Shown here: in pieces, positions 21,686 through 32,487 of the stretch
Layout of the letters: the number at the start of each line of letters is the position of its first letter
How positions within the stretch are numbered: the first letter of the stretch is position 1
Assembly: GCA_039619475.1 (NCBI GenBank)
Contig: CM077116.1
Location: forward strand, 151,173,088-151,237,087
DNA: 64,000 bases
Source: Icerya purchasi
Lineage: Eukaryota; Arthropoda; Insecta; Hemiptera; Monophlebidae
Direction: 5' to 3'
Notes under the pieces: model-generated
Database searches by the model: none
The model's input: only the letters and a program-made list of their open reading frames with translations
What the model was told of the DNA's origin: nothing
Translations under genes and position numbers: made by a program

Positions 21686-21999
21686 TACTCTCCTGGCTTT
21701 GCACCATCCGACTTTTACCTCTTCCTCCAGCTAAAAGGATTTTTAGGATCTCAAAGATGCAACAATAATGATGAGTTGAAACCAGCAGTCACAGTATGGT
21801 TAGAAAATTCGGACGTCAAGTTCTACTTTACTAGGATTGAAAAGCTTATCTTGCACTATGATAAGTGTTTAAACATAAATTGTGATTATGTAAAAAAATA
21901 AAGAATTTCTTCGGGTATTTTTTAATTTTCGTTTAATTTTTGTACATTAACATGTAGTGGAATTACAGAGATGTGGCAATGACTTTTGAAACGCTTCTT
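21686..21999 (+). pseudogene. mariner, 3' end with transposase C-terminus
   Basis: The frame 21686-21901 gives the end of a mariner transposase. YSPGFAPSDFYLF contains the third catalytic Asp, and it is followed by a hydrophilic tail ending DKCLNINCDYVKK-stop, as in many mariners. The presumed right inverted repeat, GACTTTTGAAACGCTTCTTA, ends at about 22000 and is followed by TA. The left two thirds are missing. Its terminus does not match that of the partial mariner at 11077, so it is a different family. Confidence 0.8.
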
Positions 22000-23360
22000 A
22001 TATTATTTGTTTGTTTGCATCCTGAAATCGATGTTCTTCTGATTAAAAAGTTTTGTTAATTTTTAATACATTCACAAATTTCATTTTTTAAAGTTTTCCA
22101 TTTTCTTCAAAAGCAACTCTAGTAATGATAATAGCAAATGAGGTAATTATCAATATTCAATGTTTTAAAAATGATGATGATGCATACATGTACATCATTA
22201 AGGAACTTGCAACATTAAGTATCAATGGTGAAATCCAATTTCATAGAATTTACAAACCTTACTTCAATTGTAATATATCATCCAATAATAAAAAACAAGA
22301 AAATATGTGGGTAATTTAAAAATGTCATTCAATTCTATGGAATGCTGGAGATTATAATTATGAATCTACTGCTGATGATACAGAAAATGTATTGGAAGAT
22401 TAGGGGCCAGTGAATACTCATATATGTTAAAGGAGATGTTAAAGTTGAAATTATATGGATAAAATTATTTCATACATCACTTTTAAAATTTAAGGTTATT
22501 GATTTCAAAAAAGAATTTGGAATGCCTAATTTTAGGAAATTAAATAATATGTATAAAGAATATCAAAACCCATAAAATGTGATGTGCACATTAATAAAAA
22601 ATGATTATATATAGATGCCCATCGCAAAATGTATGTGTGATGATGAAATGGTTTGATGTGAATGTTAGACCTACTCTATCATCAGTAAAATTCCTACATG
22701 CGAACTGACGCAGAATGTTACTGCAAAGATGTTAATTAACGTATGCCCTCAAAAAATTTGTAATTTTTACAATAAATTAGCTACAGCATCGAAAAATGAT
22801 CGACGTATCAAACGCTTCTTACCATATTTTAAACATCATAGCTATGATATGACAGACTTACTACTGATCAGTGTGATGCATCCTACATTGATTAAAGATT
22901 GTCAGCATGTAACCATGCAAGTTTATTGGAATTTTATAGAACTGAACCAGAGGAGCTGATTTAGGAAAATCGTAAGACTATTAATAATTTATTTTTTCAA
23001 ATTAATTTGTTTTCATGTAAATGTTTAACATTTCATTTTTCTGAAATATTTTTGTGTTGAATGGAATAATAAAAAGGACTTTTTTCTTTAGGCATAAATT
23101 TTCAACTTCAATAACGAGCTTAAATAGTTCCTTTTTATTGTAAAATTATAAAGGATACAAGTATGCAATAAAAGAAAATAAAACGAATAATATACAAAGA
23201 ATAATCAGAGACAACAGTAATATAACACATTCAGAATTTGCATCATCTAATAACTCAAGCATTGCGTGTAGAAGGAAAAATTGAGAAAATTTGTGAAAAA
23301 ATAGTGCAAAGAAAACTGTAATTAGCGAGATTACAAATAAGTCTTTGAAATATATGTATA
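22000..23360. other. AT-rich DNA with two short unrecognised ORFs
   Basis: Open frames at 22125-22319 (64 codons) and 22729-22959 (76 codons) look mildly protein-like (for example KICNFYNKLATASKNDRRIK) and are separated by a stop-rich segment. They could be parts of one decayed gene. No family recognised. The remainder shows nothing I can name. Confidence 0.25.
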
Positions 23361-24648
23361 TGTGACGCGTTCTGAGAAATCATACCTTAGGGTGAAAAAC
23401 GTAATTTTGCGCTAGACGCGAAAAACGGTCAAAAAGTTGATTTTTATCGAAATTGAGCTTTTAGTGGAAAGTTATTCTATCACGTTTTGATTACACTGTG
23501 GCGAAGATTCGTAACCGTACGTACACGGGAAAGCATGTTCAATGATTTGTTATCTTCTCTTTTGTGTACTTCTTATCAAATTAAATACAAAAATCAAATT
23601 CATGTTCCTTCCAGTAGGCCATACCAAATTTTCGCATGACTGGGCTTTTGGCCTCATTAAGAAAAAGTTCCGTCAAGAAGAAGTACACGATACGGACGAT
23701 TTATGTAAAGTTGTGAATGTGTCAACGCCACAATCAAAAGTTAATGAAGCGATACGAACTTGAGGAGGGAAAAGTTTACATCGACCTTTATGATTGGACA
23801 GAATTCTTCGCGAAGAAAAAATGGAAGAAGATTCCCCACACCCGCATAAGGTAGTACTACCACTTCACATTCGACGCCAAGTATCCTGGTACTGGCTTAT
23901 GTAAAAAAGCTTCAATGACGACGGCGTACGACTGAAATTAATGAATATTTCTCCTTAGAAGATGGTCGAAGAAAATAGTACCTGCGGGGATTTCAGGAGC
24001 CCGAATGAAAGATTTTCGGGAAAAAATTCGCAAATATTGTAAAGCAGGTTCGGGTATCGTAAGACTATTCGAATAATATAATTTCGCAATGAAAATACTA
24101 TGTACTTGTCTATAGTATTATGCCTTTGTATTTTTGTAATTTCGTTTTCCATTATTTCTTATTATATTTTCCCCTCATTTCCTCCAAATTTTATTGAATT
24201 TTTCGTTTTTTTTTTGTACATGAGAAACTGTCTGATTGAAGCGCAGAAAAGTAATTTATCGTTCGTACAAGATAATATTTGAAATTAATTTTTTTGGAAA
24301 ACTATGTTTTAATATGAGTCATTTTCAACACGTTGTATCTCGCTACTGAACGGAGCTAGAGACTTGCAGTAAATTTCATTGAATTCCACGTGCTTTTTTC
24401 TATAAGAATCGGTCAAATAAATATTACATTCAGGTGTTGTATCATCCGTAGGAGACATTCTAAGTTGCCAAACTTTAAGCTCGTTTTTCTGGAAATCAAA
24501 TTTTATATGCTATATCTCGTGAATGAAACAAGCTAGAGACTTGCGGTAACTTTCATTGAATTTCTCGCACTTTTTACTATCAGAATCGATAAAAATCTCA
24601 ATTTTGATATTGGTCACCCTAAGGTATGATTTCTCAGAACGCGTCACA
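23361..24648. mobile_element. 1.29 kb DNA element with perfect 35 bp terminal inverted repeats
   Basis: Left end 23361-23395 begins TGTGACGCGTTCTGAGAAAT; the right end 24614-24648 is its exact complement. TA stands outside both ends. Inside are a gene remnant (23599-23960) and an imperfect ~85 bp direct repeat: 24333-24418 and 24512-24594, both containing GCTAGAGACTTGC. A/T-rich filler makes up the rest. The superfamily is not evident from the ends. A TA duplication would fit several groups, and since the flanks themselves are TA-rich, that length is uncertain. Confidence 0.8.
23599..23960 (+). pseudogene. Remnant of a GHTKFSxDW protein (DUF7869-like?)
   Basis: A reading from 23599 gives LPVGHTKFSHDWAFGLIKKK followed by a DDLCKVVN block and a stop at 23763. 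Another frame continues with GKVYIDLYDWTEFFAKKKWK and KIPHTRI, then YYHFTFDAKYPG. I associate the G-H-T-K-F-S-x-D-W-x-F-G pattern with a family of uncharacterised, probably transposon-linked proteins in animals (I recall DUF7869, not verified). An acceptor-like TTCCTTCCAG lies just before it. The enclosing inverted repeats make this the relic of an autonomous element's gene. Confidence 0.4.
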
Positions 24649-24678
24649 TACATATATAAAAAAAAAGAATATTATTTG

Positions 24679-24870
24679 TGCCCTGCGGGGCCGGTTGTGT
24701 CGCTAGGAACATCTATCCTAGTAAATAGTCAATCGACTGTTATATTGTGCTAGTCCCATAAGCAGGAGATACAAAACAACAACCGGATGAGTTCCATACG
24801 TCCACGTCATGCGGGGTGGTGATTTTCTGTTCAGAAGGCTCAGCACTGATCAGAAAAGCTAAATTGGAAC
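24679..24870 (+). mobile_element. 5' fragment of an RTE-like LINE
   Basis: The segment contains TGCTAGTCCCA, ACAACAACC and GTCCACGTC in the same order and spacing as the reverse complement of 63600-63790, where the RTE-like LINE on the - strand begins. It also shares AAATTGGAACT further on. The coding part is missing. Confidence 0.6.
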
Positions 24871-24879
24871 TTATGCCAT

Positions 24880-25045
24880 TATTCGAGCGGTTATATTTAT
24901 TTCCTTAACTTGATACTCTGATAGATACCTAATCATCTCGACTCCAAAAGTGCTCTTCAAACTATATCCTCTCTTTTTCCCTCATATTCCCTTGACTTTA
25001 TTGTTTTCCGTATACGTTCTCTCATCTGATTCTTGATAGCGAATT
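24880..25045 (+). pseudogene. I-like LINE RNase H scrap
   Basis: Short pieces in shifting frames resemble the RNase H region of the I-like family: AIIRAVIFIS, a RYLIIS..K.ALQ block and FRIRSLI. Too short and broken to give a boundary. Confidence 0.4.
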
Positions 25046-25989
25046 AGTATTCTTCAATTAATTTTGAAAATTGATAATTTATTACCTGACATGAAAAACG
25101 TGTGTAGGAACAGGGAGTACATATTTCCATGATTCTGCGGAAATAATGAAGTTAGAAAAACGTCACGTGCGATAGGTAAGAATGGATGGGATACTTAGAT
25201 TAATTTTGAATACTTAATATTGGATTTTGGAGACATGTGGTGAGATGAGGGAAAGAGGGTGTAATAACAATTTTGGTAATAGATGTAGCGGTTCCAATGA
25301 CTTTAACATGCATGAAAAAGTAAGAAAAATAAAACAAAAACATATTCTTTAATGACAAAAAGTAATTAAAAAAAAAAAAAAAAATGGGCGAAAGGCAGAA
25401 AAAAATAAATATCTAGGAATATAACACGATACAACAATTCTATTCAAAATTTGGATTCCAAGTATTAATATTCGATCGTATTCAAATTTATTATCAAGTT
25501 TATTACTTAATTTCTCAATTTATTTTTATTTTTTTAAAGAATACTATGTATAGTGGTAAGATCTAACTTTAGTTTACTATATTGTTCCAATGAGCGAAAA
25601 TCCGATATTATTACTAAACGTAAGGAGAGCAAAAGTTCAACAGCAAACATGACTTAATAAAAATTCCTAAACCAGTATATAAAAATAAATTATACGGATT
25701 CAATTCTAAATGTAACACCTCAGCAAAATGTTGCTATCGCATATAATAAAAACCTTAATTTAATTTGGCTAAAACAAACTGAAAATATAACAATCTCAAA
25801 GGTTGAAAATTATAAAAACAACGTACTCTTCATCAAATGAAAATATAAATCACCGTATTCTTAATTTTAAATATAATCTCCGAATTCAGACAATTTAGAT
25901 CAAACTTAATTGGTGATTTTAACGTAAAAACGACTTTGTATGAAAATCCTAAAAACATAATTTACTATCATAAAGCAGTATCTTGCCTG
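25046..25989. other. AT-rich non-coding stretch
   Basis: Contains an A-run near 25368-25384 that may be an old retroposon tail. No gene or repeat boundary can be supported. Confidence 0.4.
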
Positions 25990-26395
25990 CAGCATAGCTC
26001 CGCCAGATATTCGACGATCCGTTACTACTAATGCAGAAAGAACCAGGCTGGAGACAGATTAGAAGCACCCAATATTTAGTTAGGAGGCTGGTACATCACG
26101 CCTTAAATCCAGAAAAAGTTTTCTACACTGCTCAAAACGACTGGATGAACTACCACAAAAAAAACGCGCACAGAGATGGACGGAAAAAGCTTGAAACGAA
26201 AGTATGTTGAAAGAATTTAATCCAGTGCGCCTGCTAAATTGGCGTATCTGGAAAATTTTAAACCGGCTTCGTTCTGGTTGCGCCAAAACTGCAGTAAACT
26301 TACTGAAATGAGGCTTGGCCAAGAATGATAAATGAGACAGGAGCTAACTGACGAAGCCATAAAAATGGTCGATGCATGGCCTGATAATGTATAAA
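25990..26395 (+). pseudogene. LINE ORF2 C-terminal fragment (non-I family)
   Basis: A reading with SIAPPDIRRSVTTNAERTR, then LKSRKSFLHC, DELPQKKRAQRWT, LLNWRIWKILNRLRSG and a decayed GLAKND.CDCG region. This is the usual end of the ORF2 of a LINE group widespread in arthropods: a fixed SIAPP..R start and a RLR-G..K-NL..WG end. The preceding RT is absent. Several stops. Confidence 0.5.
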
Positions 26396-26639
26396 TCTGC
26401 TTTATATCAGTTCATTTTATTTTATTTTATTCATTATATTTATTTTACAAATTAGTTCTCAAGCATCTTGGACATGCTAATAATAAAAAATTGTAAATAG
26501 TACAGTGTTTTAATTTATAATTTGCATTCTACGACCATATTAGCACACAGTTCTTCACTAAAGAATTAAAAATATCCAGAGATTTCACGACGATTAGAAA
26601 AACTATTTTAGAAAAGTGTTAGCGAATAACCTATTAAAA

Positions 26640-26892
26640 AGCATATAACAAAATACCTGAGAAGATCGAGCAAATAAATTATAATCATTTAGTCGATCCT
26701 GTGACAACTGCGCATTCGCAAGATATTGAATCACTGTGGTTAAAAACGAAATATCAAAATAAGACCCAATGTAGAATAGCATAAAAACATTTAAACTCGT
26801 ATTTATACGAAATTTTATAACGGCGATATATAAATCAAAATTTGTTTGATCAAATTTTAGATGATATTGTAAATTTTTGGCCTCCCGAGTAA
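26640..26892 (+). pseudogene. Merlin-type (ISXO2-like) transposase C-terminus, degraded
   Basis: In one frame, with two stops, the sequence gives NHLVDPVTTAHSQDIESLW, RIA-stop-KHLNSYLYEIL-stop-RRYINQ and DQILDDIVNFWPP. This is the end of the ISXO2-like DDE domain of Merlin elements, which has H-TQ-IE-LW, then HL-SYL-E--WR, then D-I---I---FWPP. The Glu in IESLW would be the catalytic one. The N-terminal part and inverted repeats were not found. Confidence 0.65.
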
Positions 26893-29800
26893 AATTACGT
26901 TTTTATAATACACTGATCAATATCACATTCGTAAACTGTTTTCATAATCAATAACATTTATGAGTATCATTCCTCGCATGAACACAAAAATTATCTAAAC
27001 TAAAAATGAATTATATGAGGGGCTAACTACTAAGTTAGAATTAACAATAAATAGAATTTGCAAAAAAAAGGAAATATTTTAAGTTTTTGAGAAAGAATTT
27101 AAAAATATGTATCATGTAATTATTAATAAAATAGAGCAAATTCAAAAAACATTAATAAAACAAAGGATTTAGAAAATAAAACCTTAAAACTTTGAAATTC
27201 AAAATAAACCTTTTTGGAATAATAATCTTGAATTTTATCCCCACATAAAAAAAAAATTAATATGCTGAAATGTAAATTAATCGAGCTCGGCTACATCAAG
27301 CCAGACCACAAAGGCTAAGCCTAGTCTATCAGCAGTAGATTATATTTCTAAACAAAAAATAACATTCTATAAACCGACAAATCAAAATTTTCTCGAGAAG
27401 GTATCACTAATTTGCATAATTTACAGTGGCTGATAAAGGCCTGAATAAAACAATAACCATTTCAATACAAATTCAACATTAATGTCTAGGCAGCCATAAT
27501 TGATTAACATTTAATTGGCCCCTCATTTTCTGTTGGACAGTTCAAGCAGAATTAATTATATTATATGTTACCTTTGAAAAAAAAGTTGACAGATGGAAAG
27601 ATATGATTTTTTAGAATAACGGATACCCTACTCATTACCGAGGACCATAAAAGTTTTTTAATAAAATATATTTTAACAAAGGAAAACAACTAAAATAATT
27701 TGATATTACTGACCCGTCAGATCGTTAAACCTAAATTAAAACAAAAGAAATAAGAAGCCGCGACCGTTTGATTGCTAATATTTGTCGGATTTAAAATAAG
27801 TGCACGAATTACCATTTCTCATAAACCACACACATCGTAATTTTAATTCTAATTAGAAAAACCAATTTCTTGCATTTATTTTTCCGTCTGCAATCATTTT
27901 TATAAGCTCTATACAAGAAAAGTAAAATTAAACATTTGAAAAATTAAATATCGTTCTTATTAGTATATAGCAAAGTTACTTATTTACATATTTTGCAGAA
28001 TGCAACACGTTCAATTTTAATGTAAATCAATATAGTACACAGAATTATTGTTACATTTGACATTGAATTAATCATTCAAACTTCAACCTGCCGCAAAGTG
28101 AAAACCGACTCATATAACATGTAAAAAAACAGATAATACTACATTAAAAACAAATTAGTTACTGATATTGTTCCATAAACAAAGATAAAATATAACTAAA
28201 TAAAACCATTGACAGTTCATAGTTATTGGTCAGTAAATAGTAATGCTTAGCAGCTAATTGTTGCTTTTTGTATTTGAAATACCTAGTCATTACTACAGAC
28301 GTTGGCATTTTAATGAATTGGAAATACAGTTCACGTTAAAGAAACAAATATATAATGTTTTAAAAACTTACCTTTCTGAAAGCAAAAAAAAACAAATGAA
28401 GTTATAGTTGTAATCGACAAAAATTACATCCAGCAATGGAAGCAATTCTGAAGCTGTAAATATAACATTATAATCTTCAGCAGTGGTACAGATAAAAGAA
28501 TAACTTAAATAAAACGTTATAAAAAAAATATTGATGCAGCATCTAATACGTATCAACATAAATTTTGAAAAATATTTAAAATACGTAAACTGAAATAAAC
28601 TACGAAAGAAAGGAAAATGAAACTTAACAATACATATACGATCATATAATTGTACGTAATATTCCTCATCAATTTAAAACAATTACAGTATTATCCGATC
28701 ACTAAAATACCATTAGAATCTGCTTTTAATATTTCGTAACAAAATTTTAAGACCGGGTTTTTATTAGGCTTTTAAATTTTTTTAATGTTTTCTATTTTAC
28801 TTTTTCGTTAATAAAAATTATTAAAAATCAACACAACCGAAATTGCGTTCAATTTTCCAAGATTTCATTACTGGGATAAAGTGGAAAACCCTCTACAATA
28901 CACCTTCGAAACTAAAACACATCTTAAAAAAACCGAAAAAATGGAAATCCTAAACTGCATATATGCAACAATAGGTGAGCTTACACTTTTCTTAAATATT
29001 ATGCTGCCACAGAAATCAAAATATGAAATAATAAGTAATAGCACTTACATGTAAAACGGTTGACAACAGAAGACATTAAACCAAAAAGCAGGAACACGCG
29101 CTCTATTATTTCACATTGATTTTTTATGCAGCGAACAAAATCGTTGTATTTAATTATAGTCAATTACTAAAATCAAGTAAATAATACAGTTAAATTTATT
29201 CTAAAAAGCAGAAAACAGTACCGTATACAACTTTACAAAACAACAATTAAATCATTTACCGCTAAAATTTATTACTGATTCCACACTTAATCACAGCATT
29301 AAAATTACCAAATTGGTTTTGCTACGACATTTGTAAGCAAATCGCATACCTTCGTATTTTTTTTTTACCGGCAACGATTAGAGCCTCTTCTTTTTTCAAA
29401 ATTGTCAGTAACATTATCTATTGCGCATGCGCTCACCAAAATTATTAAATAACCGTGCAGTAGATCGAAAAGTATCATTATGCATTTGAAAACAAAAACA
29501 TAAATTTAAAATTTAATAACTAAAATATTTCATACAACAAATACTATTGACGAAAATAATATTTTTCTTAAAAATTAAACAATCTCATTGATAGTAAATC
29601 AGTTTAATTAATATTTGAAAACAAAATATTTAAAATTTATAGAAACAATTTTTATCTAATAAATTATATTTCATACCACCGTTTATTTTTTCACAAGCGG
29701 TTCAGCAGTAAAATCTTAGAATTATTTCAACTTTTCTCCAGAAATAATGAACATCGATGTATTTGTTAAAATTAGTGTTGCAAGTGATAAATATTGAAAT

Positions 29801-30502
29801 TCCTACTATTTGATAAAATGATAAAATACAGTTGACTGTATAAAAATAAAAGAATATTTACAACAAGTACTTTCAAATTATATTACTATTAATACATATT
29901 CTTGTTTAAAAATACCAATTTAATGTCATTTAAACATCGTTAAATTGACTAATTTTATATATCATCAGTATTTAACATATACGTAGAAAAGCTGAAATAA
30001 TTAAAAAGATTTTAACATCTCTGACTGCTCGTAATATAATAAACAATGGTACTGTAATGTAAATATAAGAACTATTTTCATAAATTTTAAACACACTGGA
30101 GTTAAGTAATAACATAAAATGATTTACAAACAATAATATTGATTTATTTGTAAAAAAAATATTTAATACCAGAATAATATAATAACAAATAAAAATGAAA
30201 AACAAATTAGAAAAATTAATGACAATATCACACAAAATTTATTGTTTAAAGTAACTTTCCAAAGTTTTGGATGCTTTATTGATCTATGTGTTATTAAATA
30301 TTAACACAAATTGATTTATTAACAATAAAATTGTTTAATTTATAAGAAAAATATGATTTTTACTAATACTATTTGTTGTGCAAAACATTTTAATTTTGGC
30401 TGATTACTTAGTAATGAAGAATACATAAAATGTATATTATAATCGTTTACACTGCACATTACACAATTTAATTTATAATTATATTAACCGTTTTGATATC
30501 TC

Positions 30503-30505
<3 letters not shown>
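26893..30505. other. Very AT-rich region, no gene seen
   Basis: More than 3.5 kb dominated by A/T runs. ORFs on both strands are short and low-complexity (for example - strand 29972-30235, Phe/Ile/Leu-rich). No terminal repeats, RT or transposase motifs, and no tRNA-like fold that I can see. Confidence 0.5.

Positions 30506-30539
<34 letters not shown>
30506..30539. repeat. (TA)n microsatellite
   Basis: Uninterrupted TA repeat, about 17 units. Confidence 0.95.
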
Positions 30540-30544
<5 letters not shown>

Positions 30545-30557
30545 TCGGTAATTTTGG

Positions 30558-30580
30558 CCTCGCAAGGGGCTGTGCCCCTT
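30558..30580. other. GC-rich hairpin in AT-rich surroundings
   Basis: CAAGGGGCTGTGCCCCTTG forms a 7 bp stem with a 5 nt loop, directly after TTGGCCTCG. GC-rich hairpins of this sort can mark the ends of rolling-circle or other elements, but no partner end was found. Confidence 0.4.
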
Positions 30581-30752
30581 GACCCCTCTTGATTTCATTT
30601 CTGTCTCTTTCTCTTCTATACTTTGTATAAAATTATCAAAATTTACAACGTAATTCTTACTGGCATCAACACAAAAAAAAATAACATAATCACAAAAATC
30701 CTATCCTAACATTTAACTTTCATTATATAAAATTAAAACATTTTTTCGTTAC

Positions 30753-30873
30753 ATATTTCGTTACATAAAATTGTGACATTTTTTAAATAACAATAACAAA
30801 AATTCTATAAAATATAACAAACGTTACATAAAATTGGGACATTTTGTGTTACATAAAATTGGGACATTTTTTC
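30753..30873 (+). repeat. Short repeats of ACATAAAATTGKGACATTTT
   Basis: The ~20 bp motif occurs three times, near 30764, 30829 and 30851, with GTTAC before each. Spacing is uneven (about 65 then 23 bp), so it is a decayed tandem array or part of a dispersed repeat. Confidence 0.65.
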
Positions 30874-30904
30874 TAATGGGGGGTAGCCTAAGAATTACAT
30901 TGTA

Positions 30905-30908
<4 letters not shown>

Positions 30909-30935
<27 letters not shown>
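30909..30935. repeat. (AT)n microsatellite
   Basis: About 13 AT units directly before a LINE fragment. Confidence 0.95.
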
Positions 30936-30938
30936 ATA

Positions 30939-31166
30939 ATGAAGTCCATACAACTACAAAACCTTTGCCTACTCATCATTACCGGCAATCTGAGGTCTTC
31001 TCCGATTGTGTGTCTACAGATCAAAAGTAAAACACCTCCCTTATTTATAAGAAGAAATGTTTTTATTGATCGATATGTGCTCAAATACTGTAATTACCGG
31101 TTCCCTCCTCTAGTGCGGCAGCTTAAAGATATCAATTCCCATTGGAGATTTATTTCTTCTAAGTAG
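30939..31166 (+). pseudogene. LINE-B reverse transcriptase thumb fragment
   Basis: An open 75-codon piece reads LQNLCLLIITGNLRSSPI, then TPPLFIRRNVFIDRYVLK and a PPLVRQLKDINSHW block, as in the region after the RT palm of RNase H-bearing LINEs. Its continuation (RNase H and tail) is at 32488-33660; the gap is filled by a Jockey-like insertion. The family is distinct from the I-like copies E1-E3. Confidence 0.65.
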
Positions 31167-31169
31167 CCA

Positions 31170-32311
31170 TTAGCAAAAAGGACCTCGATCTATCATAAAT
31201 ATAGCCTTGCTTTGATTCGTTATCTTCTTATAGGCCTATATCTATATTACCTTCTATCTCCAAATTGTTTGAAAAATTGCTCCTAATAAGATTTCGGCCA
31301 TTTACTGATGTTATAATACTAAACGAGCAATTTGGTTTCCGGAATGAACATTCAACTACTCATCAAGTACATCGCGTTTGGCTCGCAATCAATAACGCTT
31401 TAGAAGATAAAAAGTGCTGCTCAGTAGCATTCTTGGACGTGGCCCAAGCATTCGATAAAGTATGGCATAAAGGGTTGCTATCTAAACTAAGTAATTACTT
31501 ACCAAGTAATTACATTTCCTTGTTGCAGTCGTTCCTATCCAACAGGAAGTTCCGTGTTGTAATTGATGATACTAAATCAAAATTTTATGAGATTCGAGCA
31601 GGAGTACCTCAAGGAAGTGTCCTCGGTCCTCTGCTGTACCTACTTTTTACAGCAGACATTTCGAGGACATAGCCATGTTTGCCGACGACACTGCGGTCCT
31701 TGCAGTAAGTAGCACTCAGAACGAAGCAAATGCATTAGATTTAATCTCCCAGTGGACCTCAGAGTGGAGGATTAAATTAAACAAGGCAAAATCAGTTCAC
31801 GCGACCTTTGCTTTACGTCCGTTAGACATTCGTTTGCGCGTTTATATAAATAATATCCAGGTACCAATATCCAGCTCGGCCAAATATCTTGGCATTCATT
31901 TGGATACTCGTCTCACTTGGCAGCCGTATATTAAGGTTAAAAAAGAGCAAATAATGGCAAAGGTTAGGCAACTTTATTGGTTATTGGGTCGGCATTCGAA
32001 GCTAAGCTTATATCATAAGTGCCCAATCTACAAAGTGATCATCAAGCCAATCTGAACATACGGTATTGAATTATGGGGATGTGCCAAAACGAGCAACCGC
32101 AAATATCATACAGCGGATTCAAAATAAAATTATACGGATGATAACAAAAGCTGCATGGTTTCAAAGGAATGCAGACTTGCACAGAGACTTAGATCTGAAG
32201 TGTGTGGATGAGATCATTCCAGAAATCGTAAGTGCATACTATGAACGACTTTGGGTTCATAGGAATCCAACTAACTCAACTGTTGCTGACGGAGGAACTC
32301 AAATCATGTAG
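31170..32311 (+). pseudogene. Jockey-clade reverse transcriptase, three frames
   Basis: RT blocks are clear: FEKLLLIRF, NEQFGFRNEHSTTHQ, FLDVAQAFDKVWHKGL, GVPQGSVLGPLLY and MFADDTAVLA. After that come WRIKLNKAKSVHATF and SAKYLGIHLDTRLTW, the typical Jockey thumb sequence. A stop separates ISRT from MFADD (31672), and another stop and frame change occur near 32055. The part ending at 32311 is the ORF2 end, without RNase H, as expected for the Jockey clade. The catalytic ADD pair is intact. Confidence 0.85.
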
Positions 32312-32487
32312 GCTTAAACGCTATAAACCTGTAAACCTCGTGTGAACTGTCCGCTGTATCCTTAAAAACTAGTCGCTGGGCTAAGTTTTTATTTCTCGTT
32401 CCTTTCTCAGTTGTTATATTTATTACTTATTTAAGATTTATTTTAAGATTGTAATAATTGCTCAAATAAAAAAAAAAAAAAAAAAAA
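31170..32487 (+). mobile_element. Jockey-like LINE, 5'-truncated, inserted in LINE-B
   Basis: A single RT-containing fragment ends in about 20 A's (32468-32487). Its 5' end lies in the early RT domain. The host LINE-B continues on both sides. I could not find an exact target duplication; the left border is therefore approximate. Confidence 0.75.

Noticed and set aside
23341..24660. Treating the 1.3 kb inverted-repeat element as a Tc1/mariner copy because of flanking TA
   Set aside because: The ends TGTGACGCG do not resemble Tc1 or mariner termini and the flanks are TA-rich anyway, so TA duplication is not proven.
29972..30235. 87-codon - strand ORF in the AT-rich region
   Set aside because: Composition (Phe, Ile, Leu, Asn) is what random 80% AT sequence gives; no motif, no neighbouring gene.
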